64,000 nt of DNA from Arthrobacter sp. MA-N2 (GCF_000517125.1 NZ_KI912155.1:1426694-1490693); one strand, 5' to 3'. Shown: positions 24,401 to 33,044, counted from the first letter of the stretch. Notes: generated by a model not told the origin, from the letters alone. Translations and numbers: made by a program.

Positions 24401-26404
24401 CAGGACACGGTCGTGGGTGATGTCTTCGATCTTCCAGCTGGTGGCGCCCAAGGCGAAGACGTCCCCGACGCGTGATTCGTAGACCATTTCTTCGTCGAGC
24501 TCGCCGACGCGTCGTCCACCTTTGGCAGCGCGCGACGCCGGACTGGGCTCCTGCGCGGACGTGTCGCCGGCGTTGCCGGAGCGAGAGCCGGAGCCTTCGG
24601 TTTCTGTGCCGATGATGTACACGCCAAAGAGCCCGCGGTCCGGGATGGTTCCGCCCGAGGTCACGGCAAGGCGCTGTGCCCCCGGCCGGCCTTCGATGGT
24701 GCCGGCGTTACGGTCCCATACGATGCGCGGCCGGAGCTCGGCGAACTCGTCCGAGGGATACCGGCCGGCCAAGAGGTCCAAGGTGGCTTCGAAAGCGGAA
24801 CGGGGCAACGTAGCAAACGGGGCGGAGCGGCGCACGGTAGCGAACCATTCCTCAACTTCGATGCTTCCGAGTGCCGTTGCGGCGACTGTCTGTTGGGCAA
24901 GGATGTCCAAGGGGTTGGCCGGAACATGGAGGCGCTCGATCTTCCCGCCCAGCATCCGTTCCACGGTGATGGCAGTGTGGACGAGGTCGGCCCGGTGCTT
25001 GGGGAAGAGCACGCCCTCGGAAATCTCACCCACCTGGTGGCCCGCGCGTCCCACCCGCTGCAGTCCGCTGGCCACCGACGGCGGAGACTCGACCTGGACG
25101 ACCAAGTCCACGGCCCCCATGTCGATGCCGAGTTCCAGCGATGACGTGGCCACGACGCAGCGCAGCCGGCCGGATTTGAGATCGTCTTCGATGAGTGCCC
25201 GCTGGTCCTTGGAGACGGAACCGTGGTGCGCCCTTGCCAAGACTGGATCCGCGCCGCTAGTGCTTCCCGCCTGGGCCATCATGTGCGCGGGCGTCGCCGT
25301 CGAGGACGGCAATCCCGTGGATGGCAATCCGAAATCAGGGGCGGGTGAATCCAGCCCGGCCCCGGAGAAGACGTCCACCGCCATGAGCTGGCGCTCGGCG
25401 TAGATCTCGTTCAGCCGGGCCGTGAGCCGCTCCGCCAGGCGCCGGGAGTTGGCAAACACAATAGTGGACTGTTTCGAGAGGACGAGATCGACGATTTTCT
25501 CCTCCACATGCGGCCAGATGGACGCTTGCGGTTGGAGCCCGGAGGCCGGCCCGGAGTCGAAGGCGCCTGCAGCTCCTGCCAGGTCCGACATGTCCTCCAC
25601 AGGAACGCTGACGGTGAGGTTCCAGTTCTTGCGGGATGGCGGTGCGACGATTTCCACGGGAGCCGAGCCCGCCAGGAACTGCGCCACCAACTCCCGTGGC
25701 TCCACGGTGGCCGAGAGTCCGATCCGTTGAGCGGGCTGGGGCAGGAGCGCATCGAGCCGTTCCAATGACACGGCAAGGTGGGCTCCACGCTTGGTGCCGG
25801 CAACCGCGTGGACCTCGTCCACGATCACAGTGTCCACCTCGCTGAGTGTCTCCCTGGCCTTCGAAGTCAGCATGAGGAAAAGGGACTCGGGCGTGGTGAT
25901 CAGGATGTCCGGCGGGTGGCTGAGCAGCGCGCGGCGGTCCGCCGTCGTCGTATCCCCCGAACGGACGCCGACGCTGACCAAGGGAGCTGGCAAACCGAGC
26001 CGCTTGGCGGTTTGGGTAATGCCGATCAACGGCGAGCGGAGGTTGCGCTCGACATCGACGCCGAGTGCTTTCAGCGGTGAGATGTACAGTACGCGGGTCT
26101 TGCGTCGGGGGGCCTTGGGGCGGGTACGGCCGGGTGTTTCTTCAAGTCCCGGAAGGGCGTCGACCGAGGCAACCGGGGAAACGGACAAGAGCCGGTCCAG
26201 CGCCCACAGGAACGCGGCGAGCGTCTTGCCGGAGCCGGTAGGAGCCACCACTAGAGCATGCGAGCCCGAAGAAATGGCCTTCCACGCGCCATCCTGGGCA
26301 GGTGTGGGTGCCGAGAACGCACCGAGGAACCACTCGCGCGTGGCACGGCTGAAGCGGTCCATGGCCGTAGTGCCAGGACCGCCCGTTAGCTCCTGCTCCT
26401 GCAT
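21410..26404 (-). CDS. lhr: ATP-dependent helicase Lhr (long form)
   Basis: This superfamily 2 helicase of about 1664 aa is the long actinobacterial type. Motifs in order: Q-like TPAQ, Walker A APTGSGKT, TTPESLFLMLTS, VDEVHAVAGTKRG (DEVH), LSATVEP, VFANSRRLAERL, ARAHHGSVSKDQR, ATSSLELGIDMGAVDLVVQVESPPSVASGLQRVGRAGHQ. The second half holds the winged-helix and beta-barrel core and a large C-terminal extension. Lhr translocates 3' to 5' on ssDNA and belongs to a mutagen-response regulon in mycobacteria. ATG at 26404 is chosen; GTG at 26422 and ATG at 26362 are alternatives. A linker with Ser/Gly/Thr repeats lies around residues 355-390. Confidence 0.95.
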   Translation of the reverse strand: MQEQELTGGPGTTAMDRFSRATREWFLGAFSAPTPAQDGAWKAISSGSHALVVAPTGSGKTLAAFLWALDRLLSVSPVASVDALPGLEETPGRTRPKAPRRKTRVLYISPLKALGVDVERNLRSPLIGITQTAKRLGLPAPLVSVGVRSGDTTTADRRALLSHPPDILITTPESLFLMLTSKARETLSEVDTVIVDEVHAVAGTKRGAHLAVSLERLDALLPQPAQRIGLSATVEPRELVAQFLAGSAPVEIVAPPSRKNWNLTVSVPVEDMSDLAGAAGAFDSGPASGLQPQASIWPHVEEKIVDLVLSKQSTIVFANSRRLAERLTARLNEIYAERQLMAVDVFSGAGLDSPAPDFGLPSTGLPSSTATPAHMMAQAGSTSGADPVLARAHHGSVSKDQRALIEDDLKSGRLRCVVATSSLELGIDMGAVDLVVQVESPPSVASGLQRVGRAGHQVGEISEGVLFPKHRADLVHTAITVERMLGGKIERLHVPANPLDILAQQTVAATALGSIEVEEWFATVRRSAPFATLPRSAFEATLDLLAGRYPSDEFAELRPRIVWDRNAGTIEGRPGAQRLAVTSGGTIPDRGLFGVYIIGTETEGSGSRSGNAGDTSAQEPSPASRAAKGGRRVGELDEEMVYESRVGDVFALGATSWKIEDITHDRVLVSPAFGQPGKLPFWKGDSLGRPVDLGRALGAFVRELSASDQGPALERCKASGLDDYAAGNLIQYLSEQKQATEVVPNDRTLVVERFHDELGDWRVVLHSPFGMPVHAPWALAVGQRLQQRYGLDGSAMAADDGIVLRVPMMEDEPPGAELFLFDPEELEQIVTAEVGGSALFASRFRECAARALLLPRQNPGKRQPLWQQRQRSAQLLDVAKKYPSFPIVLETVRECLQDVYDLPALKDIAASIERRELRLVQTTTQQPSPFAKSLLFGYVAQYLYEGDSPLAERRAAALALDSTLLNELLGRVELRELLDAKVVDATELELQRLAPDRRVRGMEGVADLLRLLGPLNVEEVAARLQPGEGEDVAADLPAMHLVAASHLAALRKANRALTVTLGGTERFAAIEDASRLRDAIGVPLPMGVPLAFIEPVHDPLGDLVSRYARTHGPFTAEEAAARLGLGVAVVSTALKRLAADGRVVEGEFRPHPTVPAALPEAGAEPVAVPEVPTIPLRGVPSSSEWCDSEVLRKLRRRSLAALRAEVEPVDAAAYGRFLPAWQNVSVPVAGRSRGAQALRGLDGIMTAVDQLSGVPVPASAWEPLVLASRISDYQPAMLDELMAAGEVLWSGAGSLPGNDGWISLHVAEAAELTLNPDLDSEPGDAQLRLLEYLQTGGGAYFFRQLTEVAGGMDAVLSDDAVVAALWDLVWAGRITGDTFAPVRAMIAGGRTAHKQVARPPRARSLRMSRLGRSHGTGLMGSPGLTGGRYGSVTGTAPTPPLAVGRWSALPAPELDPTIHARGTAELLLDRYGVVTRGSVMVENIVGGFGLMYKVLARLEEAGRCRRGYFIEHLGAAQFAVPATVDRLRSFTEDAQLAKAEPVALALASTDPANPYGAALPWPALAVDAGSGHRPGRKAGALVVMVDGALVLYVERGGKTLLTFSHDDAVLAAAAAALVGVVRRGAVDKLIMEKVNGHDLLDTPVASALAAAGAYSTPKGLRIRA

Positions 26405-26480
26405 TCCTCCATCATGCCTCACGGCACCGACACAATAAGGAACAGCGCAAGATAAGGTTCAGGGGCTAAGCCCCGACGCC

Positions 26481-27131
26481 CTACCCTGCTTGGAAAGCCT
26501 GGACGCTCAAGAGGTTGATGTTGGTATTGCTGCAGGCCGTATATGGCTGCGGAACGAAGAGCGACGCGGTGTCCTCGGGCGGGTACACCCGGAACCCGGC
26601 GGCAGGAACCTGGGTGCAGTCCATGTAGTTGCCGGCCTGGGTGTACCGTAGCTGGGCGAATCCGGCTTTCCCGGGAGCGAGGACGACTTCTGCCACCGGC
26701 TGGGTGTCATCGCGCGCGGCGGCCGCGCCGATCGGATCTCCGGTGGGTCCCGCGACGAGGGACACGCCAGGGAAGCCCCTCAGAACACAGGATTCCGTCC
26801 CCGAATTCGTGAGGATGAGCTTCATGTAGACGCTGCCTGCCGCACCGCCGCCCGTGGAATCGACGGAAGCCATCAGCGAGGCCGCTTTGCAGAGGGCGAC
26901 GCCGGACGTCGTCGTCGCGGTGCTTGACGGTGTGGAACTGCCACTGGCGCTGGAACTGGCACTGGGAGCAGTCGAGGCTGAGTCCGAAGACGAGGCCGAA
27001 GGCGTCCCGCTCGCCGAGCTTGTGCTTGTGCTTTGGCTTTGGGTCTGGCCCTGGGCGCAGCCCGGGAGCAGGAATATCGAGGCCGCTGCCACCATGAGCA
27101 GGAGACCGTTCTTGACTCGCATGTTCGTCAT
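26481..27131 (-). CDS. DUF4232 lipoprotein
   Basis: The 216-aa protein has a type II signal peptide: basic start, hydrophobic core GLLLMVAAASIFLL and lipobox LLPGC. The mature part starts with about 50 residues of Ser/Thr/Ala-rich spacer, a surface linker, then a DUF4232 beta domain with ALCKAASL, LILTNSGTESCVLRGFPGVSLV and a C-terminal YTACSN. Two Cys pairs could form disulfides. It should sit on the outer face of the membrane. Function is unknown. ATG at 27131 is preferred because AAAGG is eight bases upstream. Confidence 0.85.
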   Translation of the reverse strand: MTNMRVKNGLLLMVAAASIFLLPGCAQGQTQSQSTSTSSASGTPSASSSDSASTAPSASSSASGSSTPSSTATTTSGVALCKAASLMASVDSTGGGAAGSVYMKLILTNSGTESCVLRGFPGVSLVAGPTGDPIGAAAARDDTQPVAEVVLAPGKAGFAQLRYTQAGNYMDCTQVPAAGFRVYPPEDTASLFVPQPYTACSNTNINLLSVQAFQAG

Positions 27132-27236
27132 GCGCAAAGCCTTTCGTCGTCATTTGCCCGAGTCAACTGCGGCGCGGCAGTGGCGCCGGATTGGCGTCCG
27201 GATCGTAATGTTCCGGACGCCAACCCAGCGGACTCG

Positions 27237-27965
27237 CTACTGGGACACGGAAGCCTTGGCGGAGCGCCTGCGGAAGAACGCCGCTGCACCCAGCCCCAGC
27301 CCTGCCACACCGGCAATCAAGCCGGCCCAGCTGCGCGCCTGCGAACCGTCGTCGGTCACGGAAGCTGCTTGCTCTGTGGAGATGGCAGCAGCCAGGTGAC
27401 CACTATCTGCGGTAGCGTTCGCGGCCGTGACGGCCACCGACGGTGCCGGCGCCTTCAAGGTGTGCGGGTCCTGGCCGTCCTTGGGGATTTCAGCCCAGTT
27501 GGTCTGCCCTTGCTCACAATTCTGGAGGGTGGGGAAGTAGAGCGTCTTGCCAGCGGTGTCGGGAAGCTTCACGGACAGGACCAAGGCGTCGCGCAAGTGC
27601 GGGTCCAGCGGGGCCTTGGCCGTGTAGACGATCTGGCTCGTGCGCTTGGTGATGGACGTGCCGTCTGCCAGCTTCTTGGGCTCGGGCAGCGTCTGCGTCA
27701 CTTTCTCGACGGTCCAGTTGGGGTTCACGGTGGGCGTCGCGTCCATCAGGTCCTCAGGGAGGTTGATGGTCAGCTTGGTGGTTCCTGAGGTGTCGCAACC
27801 GTGGGGCACGCCGAAGGTCAGCAGTGAGTACGAGTTGGCCGTGGTCTTGTCCGGGTTGATGGAGACGTGGGCCGAGGCGCCGGCGAGGCCGGCCATCATC
27901 AGGGCGGCGGTGCCTCCCGCGATTGCAGTGGCGGAGAGGGCGCTGCGAAGCGAGGACTTTTTCAT
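27237..27965 (-). CDS. YcnI-family (DUF1775) copper-binding exported protein
   Basis: The 242-aa protein has a signal peptide ending GASA, directly followed by His33 (HVSINPDKT), so the mature protein would start with the His that forms the YcnI copper site. Trp in NPNWTVEKV matches the second conserved position. The domain continues through ALVLSVKLPDTAGKTLYFPTLQ and ends with a linker, one membrane span (WAGLIAGVAGLGLGAAAFF) and a basic tail, so it is anchored. No CopC/CopD genes are next to it. Instead it follows a 207-aa membrane protein gene and precedes the DUF4232 lipoprotein. Confidence 0.92.
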   Translation of the reverse strand: MKKSSLRSALSATAIAGGTAALMMAGLAGASAHVSINPDKTTANSYSLLTFGVPHGCDTSGTTKLTINLPEDLMDATPTVNPNWTVEKVTQTLPEPKKLADGTSITKRTSQIVYTAKAPLDPHLRDALVLSVKLPDTAGKTLYFPTLQNCEQGQTNWAEIPKDGQDPHTLKAPAPSVAVTAANATADSGHLAAAISTEQAASVTDDGSQARSWAGLIAGVAGLGLGAAAFFRRRSAKASVSQ

Positions 27966-28050
27966 GGGTGTTGCCTTTCAACGGGCACGCGAAAGCGCGC
28001 CAAAGTGCGGGGATAAGCCCGTCACCAGGTGAAGGCGGTGCCGGGCGGAG

Positions 28051-28674
28051 TCAGGAAAGTACGACGACGGCGGGCGGGCCGCGCCTGCTGTCTTGCCTGA
28101 GGTTCCGCCACGGGCGGGGGAGGAATACGGTCGGTGCGCTGAAAGCTTGGGCCGAGTTGCCGGCGTCGGGCCGGAAGATCAGGCGGATGAGCTGCAGGAG
28201 CGGACGGAGCCACGCTGCGAGCTGCCACAGGGCCTGCTCGCCCTTGGCCAGGAGCATTGCCGAGGCGGCCGTAGCGACGGCGTGTCCCATGAGCATCAAC
28301 CAGCTCAGGGGAGTGTCGGTCTCATGGAGATGCGTTGTTTCGGCCCCCAGCGGCGCGGAAAAGTGCTCGGCGGCTAAATGGTGTTCCGGTGACCTCGGAG
28401 CCAGGCCGGTGAGTGGGCCGAAAGCCGTGAATGCTTCGTGCAAGGCGAGCTGACCGGCTCCCAGAAGCATGGCGATGGCCGGGAAACCGAGTTTGAACCG
28501 CGTGGCGAGAGTCGTGGCGAGGCCCGTCAACGCGAGGACCGCGAGCAGGACCGGGGCTACGGGAAGCTCGCCGCCGGAGAGGACGTGGGCACCGGCGGCA
28601 AGGGCCACAATGGCGACCGCCAGGGCGCTTGAACGCATCGCATGGAAGGGTGTCCGGACAGGCGATATGCGCAC
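28051..28674 (-). CDS. membrane protein of unknown function, 207 aa
   Basis: This protein has four probable membrane segments (LAVAIVALAAGAHVL, VLLAVLALTGLATTLA, AIAMLLGAGQLALHEAF, LMLMGHAVATAASAMLLA) and a basic C-terminal tail. His-containing stretches (HHLAAEH, THLHET) lie in a loop between spans three and four and could bind metal. GTG start at 28674 with GGGAGGAAC upstream. It precedes ycnI by about 85 bases on the same strand, in the place where copper-handling membrane partners often occur. A copper link is inferred from that context only. Confidence 0.75.
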   Translation of the reverse strand: MRISPVRTPFHAMRSSALAVAIVALAAGAHVLSGGELPVAPVLLAVLALTGLATTLATRFKLGFPAIAMLLGAGQLALHEAFTAFGPLTGLAPRSPEHHLAAEHFSAPLGAETTHLHETDTPLSWLMLMGHAVATAASAMLLAKGEQALWQLAAWLRPLLQLIRLIFRPDAGNSAQAFSAPTVFLPRPWRNLRQDSRRGPPAVVVLS

Positions 28675-28777
28675 GGGTTCCTCCCTCGGTTGAGTCCAAT
28701 CACGTCAGTGTACTGGTTCTTGGCTACTTCACCATCCAATGGACAAAACATGTCGAAACGCCACGGCGAATGGTCCG

Positions 28778-29953
28778 CTAGGCGGGGTGGGTCGGCCTGC
28801 CCTTGGAGGGCTCGTTGGGCGCGGGTTCCGAAAAAGCGCGTGCCGCCCTCGAACCTGCGATGGTGCTTGCCCCGATGCTGACGAGGGCTCCAAGGATCAT
28901 GGCGGCGGCTTCGCCCGGTTCAAGCAAATGTAATTGGGTCCCGATGGTTGCGGCGGCAACGGGCACGCCCAGCTGGGATGCCGCCAGCACCGCGAGCGGA
29001 AAGGGCTGCCCGAGGATCCGAAGACTTCCATGCACCACCAGGGTTCCCAGGCCAAGGCAGATGCCAAGAAGAACCATTCCGGGACTCCCCGCGAGGGTCC
29101 GGAGGTCGAGTGATGCGCCGAGCCAAACGAAAAACACCGGCCCCAGGAATCCATCGCTGACGGCGAAGAGTTGATGGGCAAGGCGCCGAGGTTCACCCAC
29201 CGCGGCAACCACCAGGCCGAAGGAGAATCCCGCAAGCATGATGGAGACATGGCCAAGGACTGCCAGCCCCGAAAGCGCGAACAGCAAGGCCAACTGGATC
29301 CGCAGCTCCAAGGCGAACTTCCGGTCTTCGGACATGTCATGCAGCCGTCCGCGGTTGCCGCTGTTCTCCAGCCAGCGGAGTAAGAGGAACAAGACCATCG
29401 CGCAAGCAGCGACGACGGCCGCACCCACGGCTGCCCGGCCCGCGTTTGGTGGGTCAACGGCCAACGGAAGCGCCACAATGCACGCAATGTCGGCGATCGC
29501 CACTTGCGCCGTCGTCGCCAGCACCTTCGGTCCTCTCAGCCGTAGCGAGTCGACGATCGGCAAGACCAGCGCCGCCGAGGAGGAAGCGAGCAGCACGATG
29601 TAGAGGGGGGCATGTCCGGTGCCGAAGGCCATGGCAATGGCGATTCCGACGACGGCGGCCAGCACTGCGGCGATACCGGTACGCAGGGCCCCGCCGCCCA
29701 GTGCGGGACGGATGGCCTTGTCACGCACGGGAACATGGGTCCCGGCGACGAACATGATGAGGGCGAACCCGACGTCGGCAACGAAAGTGAACGTGGGATC
29801 CGAGGAGTCAACCAGGCCCAGGCCCGTGCGCCCAATGGCAATGCCGGCCAGTAACTGTCCCAGCACCACGGGAAGGTGCCACTTCCGAGGCAGCGCCAGC
29901 AGTGGTCCGAGGAGCGCGACCGCTGCGATCAGCGAAAGCTGAAAGAACGACAC
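28778..29953 (-). CDS. CPA2-type cation:proton antiporter
   Basis: The 391-aa membrane protein has 11-12 spans covering only the transport domain of the KefB/NhaS family. Recognisable segments are LPVVLGQLLAGIAIGRTGLG, GFALIMFVAGTHVPV, LIVDSL-type helix (LVLPIVDSLRLRGPKVLATTAQVAIADIACIVALPLAV) with the conserved Asp pair, and FVWLGASLDLRTL. No TrkA/RCK regulatory domain follows. It would exchange Na+ or K+ for protons. The start has GAGGAACG upstream. The stop lies 103 bases before the next gene on the strand. Confidence 0.9.
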   Translation of the reverse strand: MSFFQLSLIAAVALLGPLLALPRKWHLPVVLGQLLAGIAIGRTGLGLVDSSDPTFTFVADVGFALIMFVAGTHVPVRDKAIRPALGGGALRTGIAAVLAAVVGIAIAMAFGTGHAPLYIVLLASSSAALVLPIVDSLRLRGPKVLATTAQVAIADIACIVALPLAVDPPNAGRAAVGAAVVAACAMVLFLLLRWLENSGNRGRLHDMSEDRKFALELRIQLALLFALSGLAVLGHVSIMLAGFSFGLVVAAVGEPRRLAHQLFAVSDGFLGPVFFVWLGASLDLRTLAGSPGMVLLGICLGLGTLVVHGSLRILGQPFPLAVLAASQLGVPVAAATIGTQLHLLEPGEAAAMILGALVSIGASTIAGSRAARAFSEPAPNEPSKGRPTHPA

Positions 29954-29989
29954 ACGTTCCTCCTTCTACCGGCGTTGGTCGGCGGTGGT

Positions 29990-30382
29990 TTACCGGGGCG
30001 CGTCAGCCAGTTTGAGCGGAATGTCAGTGTTTTCGTTTGTATAGTAACTTGCGCACACCCGATGGTAGCCATCTGCCACCTGCGCGGGAATGCCCCGGGC
30101 AAGGTCGCCCTTGACCATGAGGACAGGCGAGAGCTTCTTGCCCTCCTTGATCTTCTTGAGGTCCGACGCCACGTGGGCGTTGTCCTCGGGCAACAGCACC
30201 AGCCGGGCGGCCCGGAGGATGTCCTTGGCCTTGCGATGCTTAATGGGTGCATCCTTGAGCGCCGCGACCACGGAGGCAACGACGTCGTCGGATTCCAACA
30301 GGGACAAATAGTCGGCCGCGCTTGGGTAGTCCTGGTCCTCAGGCTGCGGCAACCAGCGGACTTCGCCTTTGTCATCAGGCAT
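29990..30382 (-). CDS. conserved hypothetical protein, 130 aa
   Basis: This acidic soluble protein starts MPDDKGEVRWLPQPEDQDYP and continues with ADYLSLL, KDAPIKHRKAKDILRAARL, LVLLPEDNAHVASDLKKI and ADGYHRVCASYY. The later part (a VLMVKGDLARGIPAQVADGYHRV pattern) is reminiscent of ParB-like sulfiredoxin folds, where a G-H-R signature sits in the same place, but this is a weak resemblance. Similar proteins occur widely in actinobacteria. Its ATG overlaps the end of the SRPBCC gene by eight bases, so it is co-transcribed with it. Confidence 0.7.
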   Translation of the reverse strand: MPDDKGEVRWLPQPEDQDYPSAADYLSLLESDDVVASVVAALKDAPIKHRKAKDILRAARLVLLPEDNAHVASDLKKIKEGKKLSPVLMVKGDLARGIPAQVADGYHRVCASYYTNENTDIPLKLADAPR

Positions 30383-30947
30383 GCGTTGTACTCCTCGGCC
30401 AGCGGTAACGGCTTGCAAACGTCGGCGGCGCCGGACGGGGGACCTTAGCGCGGTCCGTACCGGGACGTCGTCGTCGTAATTCCAGGGCGAGGCTTTCTTG
30501 GCCGCGCGCCATCGCCCAACGGTGATTCGCCGCAAAAGCGGGCTTGAGCAGCCAGCTTAGCCGCCGGAGCAGCGGTTTGGATGTGCTGACACGCCAATCA
30601 TAGGTGACCACCGTTTCCGGTCCATCCTGTTCGAAAGTCCAGCGCCCGGTACCACTCAGGTCACCGCTTGCTGAGATTGCGAAGCCTCGCTCCGTGATGG
30701 GTTCGGTGACCGTGAACCTCCAGCGCAGGGTGTACGGCAGCCAACCCTTGGAGTGCAGGGAGAAAGCCCTCCCCGTGCCGTCGGCATTTCCCGGGTCGAG
30801 CGGAAGAACCCTCAAGTACACCGAAGGCCACCAGCGGGGTAGCGTTGCGGCGTCGCCCAAAATATCCATGACCTCATGCGGGGTCCCCGCAACGCGCCAG
30901 ACGGTGAGGAACTCGTAGCCGGCCCTGTTCTTGGAAGCGCCGCCCAT
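30375..30947 (-). CDS. SRPBCC (polyketide-cyclase-like) protein
   Basis: The 190-aa protein has a START-like domain: FLTVWRVAGTPHEVMDILGD (first strand and helix), LPRWWPSVYLRVLPLDPG, and TGRWTFEQDGPETVVTYDWRVSTSKPLLRRLSWLLKPAFAANHRWAM, which forms the last strands and the long helix. A basic Arg/Pro-rich tail of about 35 residues is extra. Six bases separate it from the stop of the Mo-enzyme gene upstream in the same operon. It may act with that enzyme, but no ligand can be assigned. Confidence 0.85.
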   Translation of the reverse strand: MGGASKNRAGYEFLTVWRVAGTPHEVMDILGDAATLPRWWPSVYLRVLPLDPGNADGTGRAFSLHSKGWLPYTLRWRFTVTEPITERGFAISASGDLSGTGRWTFEQDGPETVVTYDWRVSTSKPLLRRLSWLLKPAFAANHRWAMARGQESLALELRRRRPGTDRAKVPRPAPPTFASRYRWPRSTTHA

Positions 30948-30953
30948 TGCTGT

Positions 30954-32108
30954 CTACTCCTCCACCGTGACGGTCAGCCGCTGGACGTCGTTATTACCCA
31001 TGCCTTGGTAGTTCCACTCCGCGGTCTCCGGCTGGGTCCGGCCGGTGGAGTCCGTGGCCCGGCACGCCAACTCATGGGAGCCTGGTGTAGCAATCCAGGT
31101 GAACGTCCATCCGCGCCACGCGTACCGACCCCCGGGCGGTTCGAGGTGGGCTTGCTCCCACGCCCCGTCCACACCGACTTCCACGTTCGCCACGGTTCCA
31201 TGACCGGACCAGGCGCGGCCGCTCAGCTGGACGGGCCCGGCCCCGACGGTGCGTTGGCGCGTGAAGAAGTCAGGGATGCCGGGGGGAACCATGAGGGAGC
31301 GGACTTTGATGCGCTGAACGGGTTCGCCGGGATCGTCGGCGTTTTGGGTGTAGCGGTAGGAGGCGAGCTGTTGGAAACCATCGAAGGTGTGGTCTATTGC
31401 CGTGATTGATTGCAGCCATTTGACGCTGGTCATCCCGTACCAGCCCGGGACCAGCAGCCGGACAGGGTAGCCGTGCTGCGGTGGCAAGGTTTGACCGTTG
31501 ACCTCATAGGCGAGCAATACGTCGTCGGACATTGCTTCCGCCAGGGTCAGGCTCCGCGCGTACTGATGCTCCACTCCGCCCTGAATCCCGCGGTCCGCCC
31601 CCGTGAAGACGAGTTCGACGGCGTCCGGTGAGACCCCGGCGTCGAGCAGCAAGGGAGCGAGTGGGGTACCGGTCCACTCGGCGGTGCCCACGCCGCCCTG
31701 GTCCCACGGCTGGCTCATGGGCCGCGGCTCGAGCCGAGAGCGGCCGTTGCCGGCGCATTCCATTGTGACGGCCTGGGTGCGGCGCTCGCGCTGCTGGAGG
31801 TCAGGCAGGGTGTACTCGTGAGGGTGGTCCACCAGGCCAGCGATGTTCAGTCGCCAGGACACGGGATCAATCCGGGGGACATCGAAATGGACCAAGAGAT
31901 AGTGCATGCCAACGGGGGTGACGGGCCATCGGAGCATCTCCAGGGGCATGGCATGGTTGCGCGAAGCCAGTTGCAGTTCTTCGCGGGTGATGGGACCGGT
32001 GCTTGGAGTACCCGGTGCGGTTCCGGGGGCCGGGGCGGTTGCGGTGGCTGTGGCGGCCGAGCTGGCAACAGCGGTGCCCTCCGCTGTGCGGCGGGTCTTG
32101 ACGCTCAT
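30954..32108 (-). CDS. sulfite-oxidase-like molybdopterin oxidoreductase
   Basis: The 384-aa protein has the oxidoreductase molybdopterin fold. The Mo-binding Cys is Cys118 in TMECAGNGRS. Other family blocks are HFDVPRIDPVSWRLNIAGLV, GTAEWTGTPLAPLL, YEVNGQTLPPQHGYPVRLLVPGWYG and the C-terminal dimer domain (RAWSGHGTVANVEVGVDGAW, WNYQGMGNND). The N-terminus is Ala/Thr/Pro-rich with no clear Tat signal, unlike many periplasmic members, so a cytoplasmic location is possible. It may oxidise sulfite or another oxyanion. It could matter that a sulfide:quinone oxidoreductase lies 10 kb away. Start ATG at 32108 is the first sensible one. Confidence 0.92.
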   Translation of the reverse strand: MSVKTRRTAEGTAVASSAATATATAPAPGTAPGTPSTGPITREELQLASRNHAMPLEMLRWPVTPVGMHYLLVHFDVPRIDPVSWRLNIAGLVDHPHEYTLPDLQQRERRTQAVTMECAGNGRSRLEPRPMSQPWDQGGVGTAEWTGTPLAPLLLDAGVSPDAVELVFTGADRGIQGGVEHQYARSLTLAEAMSDDVLLAYEVNGQTLPPQHGYPVRLLVPGWYGMTSVKWLQSITAIDHTFDGFQQLASYRYTQNADDPGEPVQRIKVRSLMVPPGIPDFFTRQRTVGAGPVQLSGRAWSGHGTVANVEVGVDGAWEQAHLEPPGGRYAWRGWTFTWIATPGSHELACRATDSTGRTQPETAEWNYQGMGNNDVQRLTVTVEE

Positions 32109-32255
32109 GATCCCAGTATGGGCGTCCGGAATGGCGGTGTCACTGGCATTTGGATTCCCTGTCCGACGCCGGGCTGTTGGGAAAGTATTCTTCATTGAGT
32201 TGGTCTTTGGGTCTCCCGCCCGTGGATCGGGACAGATGAAAGAAGGAGGGCCTCC

Positions 32256-32432
32256 ATGAAGATCCGAGCCCCGCGACTCGACGTGAGTGGCGTTCTCGTT
32301 GTTTGGGCCCTGATATTCGGGCTGTGGCAACCTTTTATATGGTGGCGGGGGATTGTCGCTGCCGTATGTTTGGTCGTTGCGCTGTGGGGCTTTGTTGGAT
32401 GGTACCGGCGTCGTCTTACGCAGGGGCGGTAG
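32256..32432 (+). CDS. 58-aa membrane protein
   Basis: This is a small gene with an excellent ribosome-binding site (AAGGAGG ending seven bases before the ATG). The peptide has two probable membrane spans (VSGVLVVWALIFGLW and GIVAAVCLVVALWGFVGW) separated by PFIWWRG, and a basic tail RRRLTQGR. It is the first gene of a plus-strand trio and stops nine bases before the DUF1214 gene. No homologue is recognised. Conservation in front of split DUF1214/DUF1254 pairs would be worth testing. Confidence 0.7.
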   Translation: MKIRAPRLDVSGVLVVWALIFGLWQPFIWWRGIVAAVCLVVALWGFVGWYRRRLTQGR

Positions 32433-32441
32433 CTTGCGATC

Positions 32442-33044
32442 ATGGTAAATGCCCTCGCGTGGTTCTCGCAGTCCGGTGTGGTGCAAGGATTGATTCTCGG
32501 TGCCGTGCTGGCGTTCTTGACGGCGATCCTCGTGATGAATGCCGTGGGCAGGACGGTCACAACCACTGTCAACGGGTGGAGTGCCATCCGCCAATGTGGC
32601 CAGCCGGGCAACGGAGTCCTCGTGCGGGCCGCGTGCGCCAAAGCCTTGCCGGTCGTCAATGTGTTTGAGGAAGCCGCGTACTGGACGGCTACTGTGGATG
32701 GCTCAGGGCAAACGCTGAGCGGCCGGCATGGGTACGTCCTGCATTTTGCGGCCGGGAAGCTCCCGCCGAATGACGCCTTCTGGTCGCTCACGCCGACCGA
32801 TACGGTCGGGTATATGGTGGACCATCCGACTCATCGCTACAGCGTTGGTGACCGTTCGACCCTCGCGCAGAATGCCGACGGTTCAGTCGATATCTATCTC
32901 CAGCATCAGGCTCCGAGCGGGCAAGAGCAGAACTGGCTGCCAACTCCTTCCGGGAAGTTCAAGCTGACGTTCCGCGTGTATCTGCCCGGGGCCGCGATTC
33001 TCGACGGCACGTACCAATTGCCGCGCATTGTCAGGGCGCATTGA
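32442..33044 (+). CDS. DUF1214-domain membrane-anchored protein
   Basis: The 200-aa protein has one N-terminal membrane span (VVQGLILGAVLAFLTAILVM) and then the DUF1214 domain, recognisable by YVLHFAAGKLPPNDAFWSLTPTD, YSVGDRSTLAQNADGSVDIYLQH and NWLPTPSGKFKLTFRVYLP. In many bacteria DUF1214 is the C-terminal half of a single DUF1254/DUF1214 protein of 400-500 aa. Here the halves are separate genes in reversed order. It should face outward from the membrane. Function is unknown. Confidence 0.85.
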   Translation: MVNALAWFSQSGVVQGLILGAVLAFLTAILVMNAVGRTVTTTVNGWSAIRQCGQPGNGVLVRAACAKALPVVNVFEEAAYWTATVDGSGQTLSGRHGYVLHFAAGKLPPNDAFWSLTPTDTVGYMVDHPTHRYSVGDRSTLAQNADGSVDIYLQHQAPSGQEQNWLPTPSGKFKLTFRVYLPGAAILDGTYQLPRIVRAH

